From: Kaistella chaponensis
GTDB lineage: Bacteria; Bacteroidota; Bacteroidia; Flavobacteriales; Weeksellaceae
Assembly: GCF_900156725.1 (NCBI RefSeq)
Contig: NZ_FTOI01000001.1
Coordinates: 372,001-436,000 of the forward strand
Length of the DNA stretch: 64,000 nt
Direction of reading: 5' to 3'
Below, one piece after another: positions 35,425 through 45,049 of this stretch. The notes under the pieces are model-generated. The model was not told the origin of the DNA and ran no database searches. It saw only the letters and a list, made by a program, of their open reading frames with translations. The position numbers and the translations under genes were made by a program. Within the stretch, counting starts at the first letter, position 1. Every line of letters starts with the position of its first letter.

Positions 35425-37275
35425 ATGTGTGGTATTGTAGGATATACAGGATTTCAGGATGCATATGAAGTAGTTATAAACGGACTTCGAAGATTAGAGT
35501 ACAGAGGTTACGACAGTGCAGGTATTGTTTTGGAACAAGGATCGACTTTTGACGTTGCGAAAACCAAGGGTAAAGTCGAAGACTTAGTAGGAATATCAAA
35601 AAATCTTGTAGGCAAGTCGCATGTTGGCATGGGTCATACAAGATGGGCTACTCATGGGGTTCCTAGCGATAGAAACTCTCACCCTCATCTTTCAAATAAT
35701 GGTAAGATTGCTATCGTACATAATGGAATTATCGAAAATTACGATACCATAAAAATTATGCTTACCGAAAAAGGTTTTGTTTTTCATTCAGAAACAGACA
35801 CCGAAGTTTTGGTCAATCTTATTCAGTATCTTATGGATATCAATGCTGATATTGATTTTCCTACCGCAGTGAGATATGCTTTGAATGAAGTATATGGAGC
35901 TTATGCAATTACCGTGATGCATAGTGATTTTCCTGGAGTTTTAGTTGTTGCGAGATTAGGTTCTCCTTTGGCAATTGGTTTAGGAAACAAAGAATATTTT
36001 ATCGCTTCAGATGCATCTCCGTTTGTAGAATTTACGAAAGAAGCTGTTTATTTGGAAGAAGGTCACATGGCGACCATTTCTTTAGAAAATGGTGTTGATA
36101 TTCGGAATATTAAAGACAATGTAAAGATTATTCCAGAAGTTCAACAGCTAAAATTGAGTTTGGAACAAATAGAAAAAGGAGGGTACGAACATTTCATGTT
36201 GAAAGAAATTTTCGAGCAACCAAAATCTATTCATGATACTTTGAGAGGAAGATTACTTGTAGAAGAAGGCATCATCAAAATGGCCGGAATATGGGATCAC
36301 CTCGAAAGATTAAATCAAGCGCAGAAAATTACGATTATCGCTTGTGGAACTTCGTGGCACGCTGGTTTAATTGGCGAATATTTAATCGAAGAATTTGCAA
36401 GAATTCCTGTTGAGGTTGAATATGCTTCAGAATTCAGATACAGAAACCCGATTATTACCGATAAAGATATTGTGATTGCAATATCCCAGTCCGGAGAAAC
36501 TGCCGATACCATGGCTGCAATAAAAATGGCCAAAGAAAAAGGCGCATTTGTTTATGGTATTTGTAATGTGGTAGATTCATCAATTTCTCGTGTAACCGAC
36601 GCTGGTTCTTATACCCATGCAGGTCCAGAAATCGGTGTAGCTTCTACCAAAGCATTTACTTCCCAGCTGACTGTTCTTTCATTAATTGCATTGAAATTAG
36701 GAAAGCATAACGGTCACTTGAGCAATCAGGAATTCATGAAATTGATTACTGAGCTTGATGCACTTCCGAAAAAAGTAGAAGAGGTCTTAGAAAGTACTCA
36801 CGAAAATGTAAAAGAAATTGCAAAACATTTTATTGGAGCTCAAAATTTCCTTTATTTAGGAAGAGGTTATAATTTCCCAGCAGCGTTAGAAGGAGCTCTT
36901 AAATTAAAAGAGATCTCTTACATTCACGCAGAAGGATATCCTGCCGCAGAAATGAAGCATGGTCCAATCGCTTTGATCGATGAAAATATGCCAATTGTAA
37001 TCATCGCACCAAAACAAGGTCACTATGATAAAATCGTGAGCAATGTGCAGGAAATTAAAGCCCGTAAAGGAAGAGTTGTGGCGTTGGTAAACAAAGGAGA
37101 TACGCAAGTTGCTTCGGTAGCTGATTTTGTGATTGAATTCCCAGAAACTTCCGAATGTTTTTCTCCAATTATTGCTTCAATACCATTGCAGCTATTAGCT
37201 TATTACATTGCGGTTTACAGAGGTGCAAATGTCGATCAACCGAGAAATCTTGCAAAATCTGTTACTGTAGAATAA
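35425..37275 (+). CDS. glmS: Glutamine-fructose-6-phosphate aminotransferase (isomerizing)
   Basis: 616 residues. Starts MCGIVGYTG with the nucleophile Cys at position 2, then GLRRLEYRGYDSAGI, HTRWATHG and SHPHLSNNGKIAIVHNGIIEN of the N-terminal glutaminase. Two SIS domains follow (IACGTSWHAGLIGEYLIEE, SQSGETADTMAAI, GRGYNFPAALEGALKLKEI, EGYPAAEMKHGPIALID). It ends NLAKSVTVE, the standard C-terminus. It makes glucosamine-6-phosphate for peptidoglycan and LPS in the cytosol. gldK follows after 111 bases. Confidence 0.98.
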   Translation: MCGIVGYTGFQDAYEVVINGLRRLEYRGYDSAGIVLEQGSTFDVAKTKGKVEDLVGISKNLVGKSHVGMGHTRWATHGVPSDRNSHPHLSNNGKIAIVHNGIIENYDTIKIMLTEKGFVFHSETDTEVLVNLIQYLMDINADIDFPTAVRYALNEVYGAYAITVMHSDFPGVLVVARLGSPLAIGLGNKEYFIASDASPFVEFTKEAVYLEEGHMATISLENGVDIRNIKDNVKIIPEVQQLKLSLEQIEKGGYEHFMLKEIFEQPKSIHDTLRGRLLVEEGIIKMAGIWDHLERLNQAQKITIIACGTSWHAGLIGEYLIEEFARIPVEVEYASEFRYRNPIITDKDIVIAISQSGETADTMAAIKMAKEKGAFVYGICNVVDSSISRVTDAGSYTHAGPEIGVASTKAFTSQLTVLSLIALKLGKHNGHLSNQEFMKLITELDALPKKVEEVLESTHENVKEIAKHFIGAQNFLYLGRGYNFPAALEGALKLKEISYIHAEGYPAAEMKHGPIALIDENMPIVIIAPKQGHYDKIVSNVQEIKARKGRVVALVNKGDTQVASVADFVIEFPETSECFSPIIASIPLQLLAYYIAVYRGANVDQPRNLAKSVTVE

Positions 37276-37317
37276 AAATAATGTTAATATTTATAAAATA
37301 ATTCAAACATTTTTTCG

Positions 37318-37351
37318 TTTTGGAAAAAAAATCATAATTGTTTTTCCAAAA
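37318..37351. promoter_or_regulatory. Inverted repeat upstream of gldK
   Basis: TTTTGGAAAAA and TTTTTCCAAAA pair perfectly around a 12-base spacer. A weak promoter-like TTG (37338) and TATATTTA (37357-37364) overlap or follow it. It may end glmS transcription or be an operator for the gld operon. Confidence 0.45.
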
Positions 37352-37386
37352 AATTATATATTTACCGCTTAATTTCAAAAAATAGA

Positions 37387-38802
37387 ATGAAAAGAATATT
37401 TCTTATATTACTATCCGCATCCCTTATCATCTCCTGCTCCAAAGGCGGTAAATCTAGCGCTGGAAAGCCAGGTGTTAAAGGAGAATTAGTGTCAAGAAGC
37501 AAATCAAAATCTTTTGTATCAGAACGTCCTTATGGTATGGTTGCAATTCCCGCTGGATCTTATGTTATGGGACTTGCTGATCAGGATTTCACAAACACTC
37601 CCGAAAAAGCCAGTCTGAAAACAGTAACTGTTTCTTCCTTCTTTATGGATGAATCAGAAATTACCAATGGAGAATATCGCGTTTTTATCAATTATGTGCG
37701 TGATTCTATTGTGCGTTCCTTATTAGCAGAAGCTGCTGGTGATGGTGGCTCAGCTGGAGATGGTGGTTCTATTGGTGATTTCGCATATTTATCTAAAAAA
37801 GCAGGTGATACCAAAACTCCTTATCAGGAATTTATGGAATCTCAAGGTGGTAGAGATGGATATAATGAATCAAAAAAATTAGACTGGGGCGTACCATTGC
37901 GTTGGAAAACATCTGACTATCCGGATGCTCAATATGCCGAAGTTTTAGAATCAATTTATATTCCACCTGCAGAAAGAATTAATAATGAAAGAATTATTGA
38001 TGCTAGAAAATTAAAATATGCTTACAATTGGGAAGATATAGAATCAGCCCTTAAAGATAAATCGAGAGGTGCCAAATATTTGAAAAAAGAAAGTATCGCT
38101 GTTTATCCTGATACTACTGTTTGGATTAAAGATTTCAATTACGCTTATAACGAGCCCCTTTACGATGGTTACTTTTGGCACAGCGCCTATAAAAGCTACC
38201 CAGTTGTTGGTGTAACTTGGGATCAAGCAAGAGCCTATTGTAATTTTAAATCTAAATTAAAGTCTGACTATAACGAATCTCTGAAAAAGAAAAAACAAAA
38301 AGCAATGGCGTTCAGACTTCCAACAGAAGCAGAATGGGAATATGCAGCACGTGGTGGAAAAGAAAATGCTACTTATCCATGGGGTGGACCATATTTGATG
38401 GATGATCGAGGTTGTTACTTAGCCAATTTCAAACCAAAAAGAGGAAATTATATCGAAGACGAAAAGAAAGGTACTTATACCTATACAGCACCAGTAAAAA
38501 AGTTTGGAAAAAATGGTTTTGGATTGTTTGATATGGCTGGAAATGTAGCGGAATGGACAGAATCTCCTTACAATAATTCAACCTACGAATTTGCTTCCAC
38601 ATTAAATCCATATCTATCAAACCAAGCATACAGAGAAGTGAAAAAAACCGTTAGAGGTGGTTCTTGGAAAGATGTAGGGTATTTATTGATGAATGGAGCT
38701 AGAGATTACGAAAGAAAGGACTCTGCCAGAAGTTATATCGGTTTCAGAACAGTACAAGATATTCCTGAAGGAACTGCCAAATTCAAAAAAAGAACAAATT
38801 AG
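37387..38802 (+). CDS. gldK: Gliding motility / T9SS lipoprotein GldK
   Basis: 471 residues. Lipobox LIISC (Cys17). The body is a formylglycine-generating-enzyme-like (FGE-sulfatase) fold: YGMVAIPAGSYVMG, FFMDESEITNGEYRVFI, YPVVGVTWDQARAYCNFK, RLPTEAEWEYAARGG, DMAGNVAEWTESPYN, VRGGSWKDV and YIGFRTVQ. GldK forms periplasmic rings with GldN under the outer membrane in the type IX secretion system. A Gly/Ala/Asp-rich insert (LLAEAAGDGGSAGDGGS) near residues 115-135 is a local peculiarity. First gene of gldKLMN. Confidence 0.95.
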   Translation: MKRIFLILLSASLIISCSKGGKSSAGKPGVKGELVSRSKSKSFVSERPYGMVAIPAGSYVMGLADQDFTNTPEKASLKTVTVSSFFMDESEITNGEYRVFINYVRDSIVRSLLAEAAGDGGSAGDGGSIGDFAYLSKKAGDTKTPYQEFMESQGGRDGYNESKKLDWGVPLRWKTSDYPDAQYAEVLESIYIPPAERINNERIIDARKLKYAYNWEDIESALKDKSRGAKYLKKESIAVYPDTTVWIKDFNYAYNEPLYDGYFWHSAYKSYPVVGVTWDQARAYCNFKSKLKSDYNESLKKKKQKAMAFRLPTEAEWEYAARGGKENATYPWGGPYLMDDRGCYLANFKPKRGNYIEDEKKGTYTYTAPVKKFGKNGFGLFDMAGNVAEWTESPYNNSTYEFASTLNPYLSNQAYREVKKTVRGGSWKDVGYLLMNGARDYERKDSARSYIGFRTVQDIPEGTAKFKKRTN

Positions 38803-38849
38803 AAAGCATTTAAAAACAAATAATTATTAACTAAAAAAATTCATAACAC

Positions 38850-39536
38850 ATGTTTAAAACTAAAGAAGGAGTTTACAACTTTATCTATTCAATTGGAGCT
38901 GCAATCGTAATTATCGGAGCCTTATTCAAATTAACCCACTTCAGTATCGGTCCACTTACCGGGAACGTAACTTTAGCAATCGGTTTGATTACAGAAGCCA
39001 TTATCTTTGTAATTTTTGCATTTGATGCACCAAAATCAGAAGAATCTTACGCTTGGGAAAATGTTTACCCAGAATTATTAGATTCTCATGCAGCACCAAA
39101 TCCAAAACATTCTACATTAGGATTTCAATCTGCAGAAGTTAAAGAATTAGAAACTTCTTTATCAGACAAATTAGATAAAATGTTAGCTGATGCTAAATTA
39201 GATGTTAGTCTTTTTGATAGATTGAGAACAGGAATTGATAAATTTTCTAGTTCAGTTGATCAAATCAACCAAACTGTTGATGTTACAGGATCTACCCAAA
39301 AATACAACGATCAGTTAACTTTAGCTGCAAGTCACTTAGAAAGTATGAACGCTTTGTATGCTTTGCAATTAGAGCATGGTAAAACACAAACTGAATACAG
39401 CAAAAAATATGTAGAAGATATGCAAAAATCTGCTGCACATTCAGAGAAATTTAACGAAGAATTAACAGGATTAACCTCTAACCTAAATAGTCTTAATAGA
39501 GTTTACGGCGGAATGCTTAGCGCCATGAAAGCATAG
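38850..39536 (+). CDS. gldL: Gliding motility / T9SS motor protein GldL
   Basis: 228 residues. Two N-terminal spans (YSIGAAIVIIGALFKLTHF and LAIGLITEAIIFVIFAF) are followed by a cytoplasmic coiled-coil region. Glu49 in the second span matches the essential glutamate position of the Flavobacterium GldL proton pathway. GldL forms a pentamer around the GldM dimer and turns proton flow into rotation that powers secretion and gliding. Forty-seven bases separate it from gldK. Confidence 0.96.
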   Translation: MFKTKEGVYNFIYSIGAAIVIIGALFKLTHFSIGPLTGNVTLAIGLITEAIIFVIFAFDAPKSEESYAWENVYPELLDSHAAPNPKHSTLGFQSAEVKELETSLSDKLDKMLADAKLDVSLFDRLRTGIDKFSSSVDQINQTVDVTGSTQKYNDQLTLAASHLESMNALYALQLEHGKTQTEYSKKYVEDMQKSAAHSEKFNEELTGLTSNLNSLNRVYGGMLSAMKA

Positions 39537-39587
39537 TTTACTAACCATTTATATTAAAAATTTAACTATTAACAAAATTTACTAAAA

Positions 39588-41153
39588 ATGGCACAAGGAA
39601 AACAGACGCCTCGTCAGAAGATGATTAACTTGATGTATCTGGTTTTCATTGCAATGCTTGCAATGCAAATCGATCAAGAAATCATCAGATCATATAACGA
39701 TACCAATCAAACTCTTACTGATACAAGAGGATTAGTAGAACAAAAGAATGATAAAATTTTTAAGAAAACCTTAGAAGCTAAAGCTGCTAACACTCCAGAT
39801 ACTTATGCAAAACCACTTGCAGACTATCAAAGTTTAGAAGCTAAAACTAATGATTTAGTAAGCTTTATAGATGGATTGAAAAGCACTTTGAAAAAAGAAT
39901 CTGGCTATGATGATAAAGTAAATGTTGATGAAAATTTCACAGCATTGAACAACACAGAACCAGCTTCAAATTTATTTTTTAAAGGAAGTGAAACAGCTCC
40001 TTCAAAAAATGCTACAGATTTGAAAGCAAAAGTAGCAGCATTGAAATCATACATTACCCAAAGTTTTGGTTCTTCACCTGAAATGAAGCCTGTAATTGAT
40101 AGAGCAAACAAAACTCTTGTTACAGAATTTGAAAAAGGCGTTACCAGAAACGGGAAAAATTGGTTACAATATAAATTCTACGGTCAACCATTAATTGCGG
40201 CACTTTCTAACTTAGAAGTTATACAATCAGAAGCAAGAAATTTACAATCTGATGTTTTGATGACGATGCTTCAAGAAAAAGTTGATGCAGATATTAAATT
40301 TGATGCCTATCAAGCTATCGTTTCTGCACCTACAATTGTTCTTCAAGGAGAAGCTGCAACGGGTAAAGTTTCTATCGGTAACTATTCTAGCAACGTTCCG
40401 GGATTATCAATGCCTGGTTTAACCGTAACAAACGGACAAGGTTCTAGAGGTTTAGATACAGGATCTTTAGGTGATAAAAGTTTTAGTGGAACTATTTCCT
40501 TTAAAGATGTCAACGGAAAAGAAATTCCTTTGAATTATAGCCACACCTATAAAGTTATTGCAGGAGCTCAAGAATTGAAAGCTCAAAAAGGAGCCATTGT
40601 AACTGCCGATAAAATGAATGTTTTATACAGAGGTTTACCAAATCCAATTTCAGGTTCTATTTTAGGAGCTGATATGTCAGGTATTTCATTATCAGCTGCA
40701 GGAGCTTCCGTAAGTGGAAGTGGAGGAAAATGGACCGTAACTCCAGGAGCTGGTTCAACTGTGAAATTAACGATTTCCGGGAAAGATCCAAAAGGAGGTA
40801 CCATTTCTCAAGCGTTCGATTTCCGAATCAAAAATGTTCCGCCACCTGTTGGTCAAATCCAAGGAAGTTATGTGGTATCGATGCCTTCAAGTTCGATTCC
40901 AAACCAAAAAGTTTCGGTGGTAATGCCAGATTTCGATTTCCCAGTGAGCTTCGTAGTAAACAGTTTTATGTTCAAAGTACCTGGAAAAGCGGGAATGTTA
41001 GTTAACGGAAATTCATTAAGTTCAGTTGGTAATTTAACCAAAAATTTACGAAATGGTGATGTAGCTTATGTGTTTAACATTAATGCAACTGCAACCGGAT
41101 TGGGTAATCAAGCATTAAAACAAATTCCACCTGTTGTAATAAACGTACAATAA
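39588..41153 (+). CDS. gldM: Gliding motility / T9SS protein GldM
   Basis: 521 residues. MAQGKQTPRQKMINLMYLVFIAMLAMQ is a cytoplasmic start plus the single membrane span. The periplasmic part holds helical D1 and beta domains D2-D4 (GNYSSNVPGLSMPGLTVTNG, GASVSGSGGKWTVTPGAGS, VGQIQGSYVVSMPSSSIPNQ). GldM transmits torque from GldL to the GldK/GldN ring. Length and domain pattern are as in other Flavobacteriia. Confidence 0.96.
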   Translation: MAQGKQTPRQKMINLMYLVFIAMLAMQIDQEIIRSYNDTNQTLTDTRGLVEQKNDKIFKKTLEAKAANTPDTYAKPLADYQSLEAKTNDLVSFIDGLKSTLKKESGYDDKVNVDENFTALNNTEPASNLFFKGSETAPSKNATDLKAKVAALKSYITQSFGSSPEMKPVIDRANKTLVTEFEKGVTRNGKNWLQYKFYGQPLIAALSNLEVIQSEARNLQSDVLMTMLQEKVDADIKFDAYQAIVSAPTIVLQGEAATGKVSIGNYSSNVPGLSMPGLTVTNGQGSRGLDTGSLGDKSFSGTISFKDVNGKEIPLNYSHTYKVIAGAQELKAQKGAIVTADKMNVLYRGLPNPISGSILGADMSGISLSAAGASVSGSGGKWTVTPGAGSTVKLTISGKDPKGGTISQAFDFRIKNVPPPVGQIQGSYVVSMPSSSIPNQKVSVVMPDFDFPVSFVVNSFMFKVPGKAGMLVNGNSLSSVGNLTKNLRNGDVAYVFNINATATGLGNQALKQIPPVVINVQ

Positions 41154-41192
41154 TTACGTTTAAAAATCATATATATTTAATTTTCCAGAAAG

Positions 41193-42287
41193 ATGAGAAA
41201 GATACTATTTCTTCTATTAGCTTTAAGTTTTCTAGGGTTAAATGCCCAAAAGAAAAGAAAAACGGTTAAGAAAAAGAAGGCAAAAACGACAAAAACCGTA
41301 GCTGCTAAAGCCGACGCCGGACAAAATGTGAGTAACGTTGATTCGTTAGTGAATGCGTATGCTACTCCAGCTGTTCCTGCCGTTCCAGAGGAACCTATTA
41401 ATTCGATGTCCATTTTAAATGCGAAATCGCCAGAATCTTTCAGAAAATTTAGGGATCTCGGTATGATCAAGCAAGGTGATTCTATGGTTTCTACCAAGAA
41501 AACCCCACTTAAATATGGTTTTATCGAAGATAAAGACATCTTAAAAAGCATGGTAGTCTGGGAAATTATTGATTTGAATGATAAGATCAATCAACCGTTC
41601 TATCATAATGAAGATGGAGTAGTTTCTCAAAACAAATCATTGTATCAGGTTTTATTTGATGCCATAAATAGCGGTGGTATTAAAGAGGTATATGATGACG
41701 AACTTTTTACAGTTAGATTAAGTCCAGAAGCAATTCAGGCGAGAATCAAAAATGAAGTGATGAGTAATGCTGGAACCGATGCAATGAATGCCAATAACGG
41801 TGTGTTGACAGAGGAACAAAAGAAAGAATTCATCAACGTTTACGAAACCAAAACTGAAACGGTAAAAGTTTTGAAGATTAAAGGAATGTGGTATATTGAT
41901 CGCAGAGACGGTCAAATGAAGTACAGACTCCTAGGAATCGCTGCGATGGGACCTGATCCTTCCACAATGGGACAATTTGGACCAGATGGACAACCTTTAG
42001 CTTCAAAAGATGAGTTGATCGATTTGTTCTGGGTATATTATCCTGATGCAAGAGAAATATTGGCAAATTCGGTAGCTTTTAATAATAAAAATCTTTCCTC
42101 AGATATTACTTTTGATGATTTATTAAACGCTAGACGATTTTCTACCATCATTTATAAATCAGACAATGGTTTAGGAAACGGCGTGATCAAAGACTATATT
42201 CCAAAAGATGCAGATGGTCAATTGGAAGAAAGTGAAGCGATCAAAGCGCAGATTCTTCAAATGGAAAATGACATGTGGAATTACTAA
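41193..42287 (+). CDS. gldN: Gliding motility / T9SS protein GldN
   Basis: 364 residues. A signal peptide covers 1-18 (ILFLLLALSFLGLNAQ), followed by a basic linker (KKRKTVKKKKAKTTKT). Conserved core: DDILKSMVVWEIIDLNDKINQPFYHNED-type segment, LLGIAAMGPDPS, DLFWVYYPDAREILAN and FDDLLNARRFSTIIYK. GldN binds GldK to make the periplasmic ring. A terminator follows, ending the gldKLMN transcript. Confidence 0.96.
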   Translation: MRKILFLLLALSFLGLNAQKKRKTVKKKKAKTTKTVAAKADAGQNVSNVDSLVNAYATPAVPAVPEEPINSMSILNAKSPESFRKFRDLGMIKQGDSMVSTKKTPLKYGFIEDKDILKSMVVWEIIDLNDKINQPFYHNEDGVVSQNKSLYQVLFDAINSGGIKEVYDDELFTVRLSPEAIQARIKNEVMSNAGTDAMNANNGVLTEEQKKEFINVYETKTETVKVLKIKGMWYIDRRDGQMKYRLLGIAAMGPDPSTMGQFGPDGQPLASKDELIDLFWVYYPDAREILANSVAFNNKNLSSDITFDDLLNARRFSTIIYKSDNGLGNGVIKDYIPKDADGQLEESEAIKAQILQMENDMWNY

Positions 42288-42307
42288 ATTTCACTTGAAA
42301 ATATCAC

Positions 42308-42337
42308 AAACCTGAGTATTTTTACTCAGGTTTTTTT
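42308..42337 (+). terminator. Terminator after gldN
   Basis: Eleven-base stem AAACCTGAGTA/TACTCAGGTTT with a 4-base T loop, then T-run. Confidence 0.92.
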
Positions 42338-42354
42338 GGTTTAAATAGTAGAAA

Positions 42355-43389
42355 ATGAAAAATGTAGATTACGTAATAGTTGGCGGTGGTTATGCAGGAA
42401 TTTTTTTTGCACATCAGTTGATTGCTCATCAAAAATCCTTTGTTCTATTTTCAGGGGAGCAAAAAGGAGCATCTCAAGTATCGGCGGGAGTTGTAAATCC
42501 TGTCGTCCTAAAAAAATTTACGACCTTTTGGCTTGCTGAGGAGCAGATTGATTTTCTTACTCAAACAATGTCTGAAATTGAGAAGTATACCAAACAAAAT
42601 TATTTGATTGATGAAAATATTCAACGTATTTTTCACGACGAAAATGAAAAAAAATTATGGTTGAGTAAAACCGAAACGGATGAATTACAACCATTTTTAA
42701 GTTCTGAATTTCAAAAGCTGGAAACCATTGCAAATGATTTTGGAACTGGTTCAGTGAAAAAATCTGCCCGATTAAATGTAAGTGCTTTTTTTAATGATTT
42801 TTTCAGCTATTTTAAAGAAAACAATCACCTCATTCAAGAAGAATTCGATTATTCACAGATTTCTGGTAATTCGTACAAAGATTTTACGTTTAAAAACCTT
42901 GTTTTCTGCGAAGGAATGGGAGTGCGTTCCAATCCATTTTTTAATGATATTCAAGTTATTCCGAACAAGGGACATCATTTAAAAGTAAAACTATCTGTGA
43001 AGTTAAACCATCTATCTACGCTGAAAAAAAAGCATTTTTTTTTTCCTTTAGATGATCAACTTCATTATTATGGTGGAACGTATGATCCTAATGAAAGAGA
43101 AGATCAAATTGATGAATTTAAGCGGGAAGAACTCATTCTTGGGTTACAGGAGTTTTATCCCCATGACTTTGAAATTGAGGAGATCAATTTCGGTTTCCGT
43201 CCCACTGTGAAAGACCGACGTCCGATTTTAGGAAATCATCCGGATCATCAGAATTATTTTGTTTACAACGGTTTAGGCGCACGTGGAATTTTGAATGGAT
43301 GTTATTTTTCCCGAGAACTTTACGACCATATTGAAAATGGAAAAGAATTGATGCCCGAAGTAGATTTAAAACGGTTTACAAAAAAGTAG
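42355..43389 (+). CDS. FAD-dependent oxidoreductase (DAO family)
   Basis: 344 residues. The N-terminal dinucleotide motif is YVIVGGGYAGIFFAHQL, then SQVSAGVVNPVVLKKF. Late blocks FGFRPTVKDRRPILG and NYFVYNGLGARGILNGCYFS are typical of glycine/D-amino-acid oxidase-type flavoproteins (PF01266). Substrate unknown; a relation to MnmC-like or ThiO-like enzymes cannot be settled by eye. It is the last clear backbone gene before the mobile element. Confidence 0.85.
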   Translation: MKNVDYVIVGGGYAGIFFAHQLIAHQKSFVLFSGEQKGASQVSAGVVNPVVLKKFTTFWLAEEQIDFLTQTMSEIEKYTKQNYLIDENIQRIFHDENEKKLWLSKTETDELQPFLSSEFQKLETIANDFGTGSVKKSARLNVSAFFNDFFSYFKENNHLIQEEFDYSQISGNSYKDFTFKNLVFCEGMGVRSNPFFNDIQVIPNKGHHLKVKLSVKLNHLSTLKKKHFFFPLDDQLHYYGGTYDPNEREDQIDEFKREELILGLQEFYPHDFEIEEINFGFRPTVKDRRPILGNHPDHQNYFVYNGLGARGILNGCYFSRELYDHIENGKELMPEVDLKRFTKK

Positions 43390-43493
43390 TCATTCATACG
43401 GAAGCTTTGAGATTCTGTCACAATCCACTTGAAGTTTAATCGAATGGTAAATTAGCGTGCAATAGAATTTGATAGAGTTTTATTTCTTTATAA

Positions 43494-43595
43494 ATGCCGA
43501 ATAGAATAGGATATTTGCCAATTCAAGTTTTCCTAGGGAACGAAATCACTATTGAAGAATCTTTTGAATACAACAAAAAAAAATCAGGAAATTAA
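43494..43595 (+). CDS. 33-residue open frame, possible gene remnant
   Basis: ATG at 43494, TAA at 43593-43595. The product begins PNRIGYLPIQVFLGNE and ends KKKSGN. The stop lies inside the stem of a strong terminator, which is where a real gene would end. It may be the surviving 3' end of a longer gene displaced by the mobile element. No family recognised. Confidence 0.25.
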   Translation: MPNRIGYLPIQVFLGNEITIEESFEYNKKKSGN

Positions 43596-43612
43596 GTTCC
43601 TGATTTTTATTT
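43580..43612 (+). terminator. Terminator before the mobile element
   Basis: AAAATCAGGAA/TTCCTGATTTT stem of 11 with a 6-base loop and T-rich flank. Confidence 0.85.
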
Positions 43613-43774
43613 TGTAGAGAGGATGGGATTATAACCTTTAGGTTCTCATAAGTTCATTAAAGTTTTATTAGTTTAATAATCAGTGTTTTAAAAAATTATA
43701 ATATCTTTGAGTATCATAAAAGTGCTTAAAGATATGCCAATATTGGGTGTAGAATTGGGTGTAAAATTTCAAAC
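43612..43774. other. Left boundary region of the mobile element
   Basis: No gene. It begins with text that, on the minus strand, resembles the T arm and acceptor end of a tRNA (GGTTATAATCCCATCCTCTC, 43634-43615) but has a broken T loop. It ends with the putative integrase promoter box TATCTTTG (43702-43709). The left att site should be here, but I cannot place it without the other end. Confidence 0.4.
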
Positions 43775-45049
43775 ATGATTATAAAAAGAAACGTTGTTTT
43801 TGATCTTGAAAACAGAAAAATTGAAGGCAAAATTATTGCGGATAATATACCAATTCGTATGCGCATCACTTTTTCTGGAAGTAGGATAGATATATTTACA
43901 GGGATTCGAGTAGATAGAAATAAGTGGGATAGTTCTAAGTTAAGAGTCAAGCCTAATACTTTCAACAAATTAAAACAATCTGCGTCTGACATCAATACAA
44001 AGTTATCAGACTATGAAAATGAAATTCAAAATATATTTAAGAAATTCGAACTTCAGGATCTGATTCCAAGCGTGGAAGAAGTCAAATTCAATTTTAATTC
44101 TGCATTTAATAATGGAAAAGTTGTTATAAAAGCAAAGGGCTTTTTTGATTATTTCGATGAATTTACAACTGAAAACGGTAGAGTTAAAAACTGGACAATT
44201 AGAACATACGAGAAATTTTCTTCCGTTAGAAAACACTTGTTTGAGTTTAATAGTAAGCTGTCATTTTCATTTTTAGATGAAAAGGGGCTGACTTTATATG
44301 TTGAGTTTCTTCGTGATAAATTGAAAATGAGAAATTCAACCATTGAAAAACAAGTTAGTTTTTTAAAGTGGTTTTTAAAGTGGGCAAAAGCAAAAGGGTA
44401 TAATGAAAAGCTTTCTTATGAAGCATTTCATCCAAAATTTAAAGCCACTCAGAAAAAAATAATTTTCTTAACTCAAAGTGAATTAAAAACATTGGAACTT
44501 TACACGATTCCAGATGGTAAGCAGTATTTGGAAAGAGTTAGGGATGTTTTCATTTTCCTTTGCTACAGTGGAATTAGATACAGTGACGCTTTAAATTTAA
44601 AACGTTCAGATATCAAAAAAGATTACTTTGAGATTACTACAGTAAAGACCGGTGATAGTCTGAAAATTGAATTAAATAAGAATAGTAAGAAAATATTAAA
44701 TAAGTATAAGGATATACCATTTGAACATGATAGGGTTCTTCCTATTATTTCTAATCAAAAGATGAACGACTATATTAAAGAATTAGCAAAACTTGCAGAA
44801 ATTAATGAGCCAATTAGACTAACACACTACAAAGGAAATAATCGAATTGACGAAGTAGTTCCAAAATGTGATTTGCTTGGAACGCACGCAGGAAGAAGAA
44901 CATTTATTTGTACCGCCTTATCATTAGGTATTCCAGTAAATGTAGTGATGAAATGGACAGGGCACGCTGACTATAAATCTATGAAACCCTATATAGATGT
45001 TGCAGATTCTACGAAAGCTAGTGCAATGAAAAAATTTGACGAAATATGA
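43775..45049 (+). CDS. Tyrosine recombinase / integrase of an integrative mobilizable element
   Basis: 424 residues. N-terminal Arm-type beta domain (RMRITFSGSRIDIFTGIRVDRNKW), a SAM-like core-binding domain (about 110-215), then the catalytic domain. Catalytic residues: Arg268 (SGIRYSD), His371 and Arg374 (THAGRR), His397 (TGHADY) and Tyr406 (KPYIDV). All are present, so it should be active. It resembles the integrases of Bacteroidota conjugative and mobilizable transposons. It lies at the element edge, reading inward, and overlaps the next gene by 4 bases (ATGA). Confidence 0.95.
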   Translation: MIIKRNVVFDLENRKIEGKIIADNIPIRMRITFSGSRIDIFTGIRVDRNKWDSSKLRVKPNTFNKLKQSASDINTKLSDYENEIQNIFKKFELQDLIPSVEEVKFNFNSAFNNGKVVIKAKGFFDYFDEFTTENGRVKNWTIRTYEKFSSVRKHLFEFNSKLSFSFLDEKGLTLYVEFLRDKLKMRNSTIEKQVSFLKWFLKWAKAKGYNEKLSYEAFHPKFKATQKKIIFLTQSELKTLELYTIPDGKQYLERVRDVFIFLCYSGIRYSDALNLKRSDIKKDYFEITTVKTGDSLKIELNKNSKKILNKYKDIPFEHDRVLPIISNQKMNDYIKELAKLAEINEPIRLTHYKGNNRIDEVVPKCDLLGTHAGRRTFICTALSLGIPVNVVMKWTGHADYKSMKPYIDVADSTKASAMKKFDEI

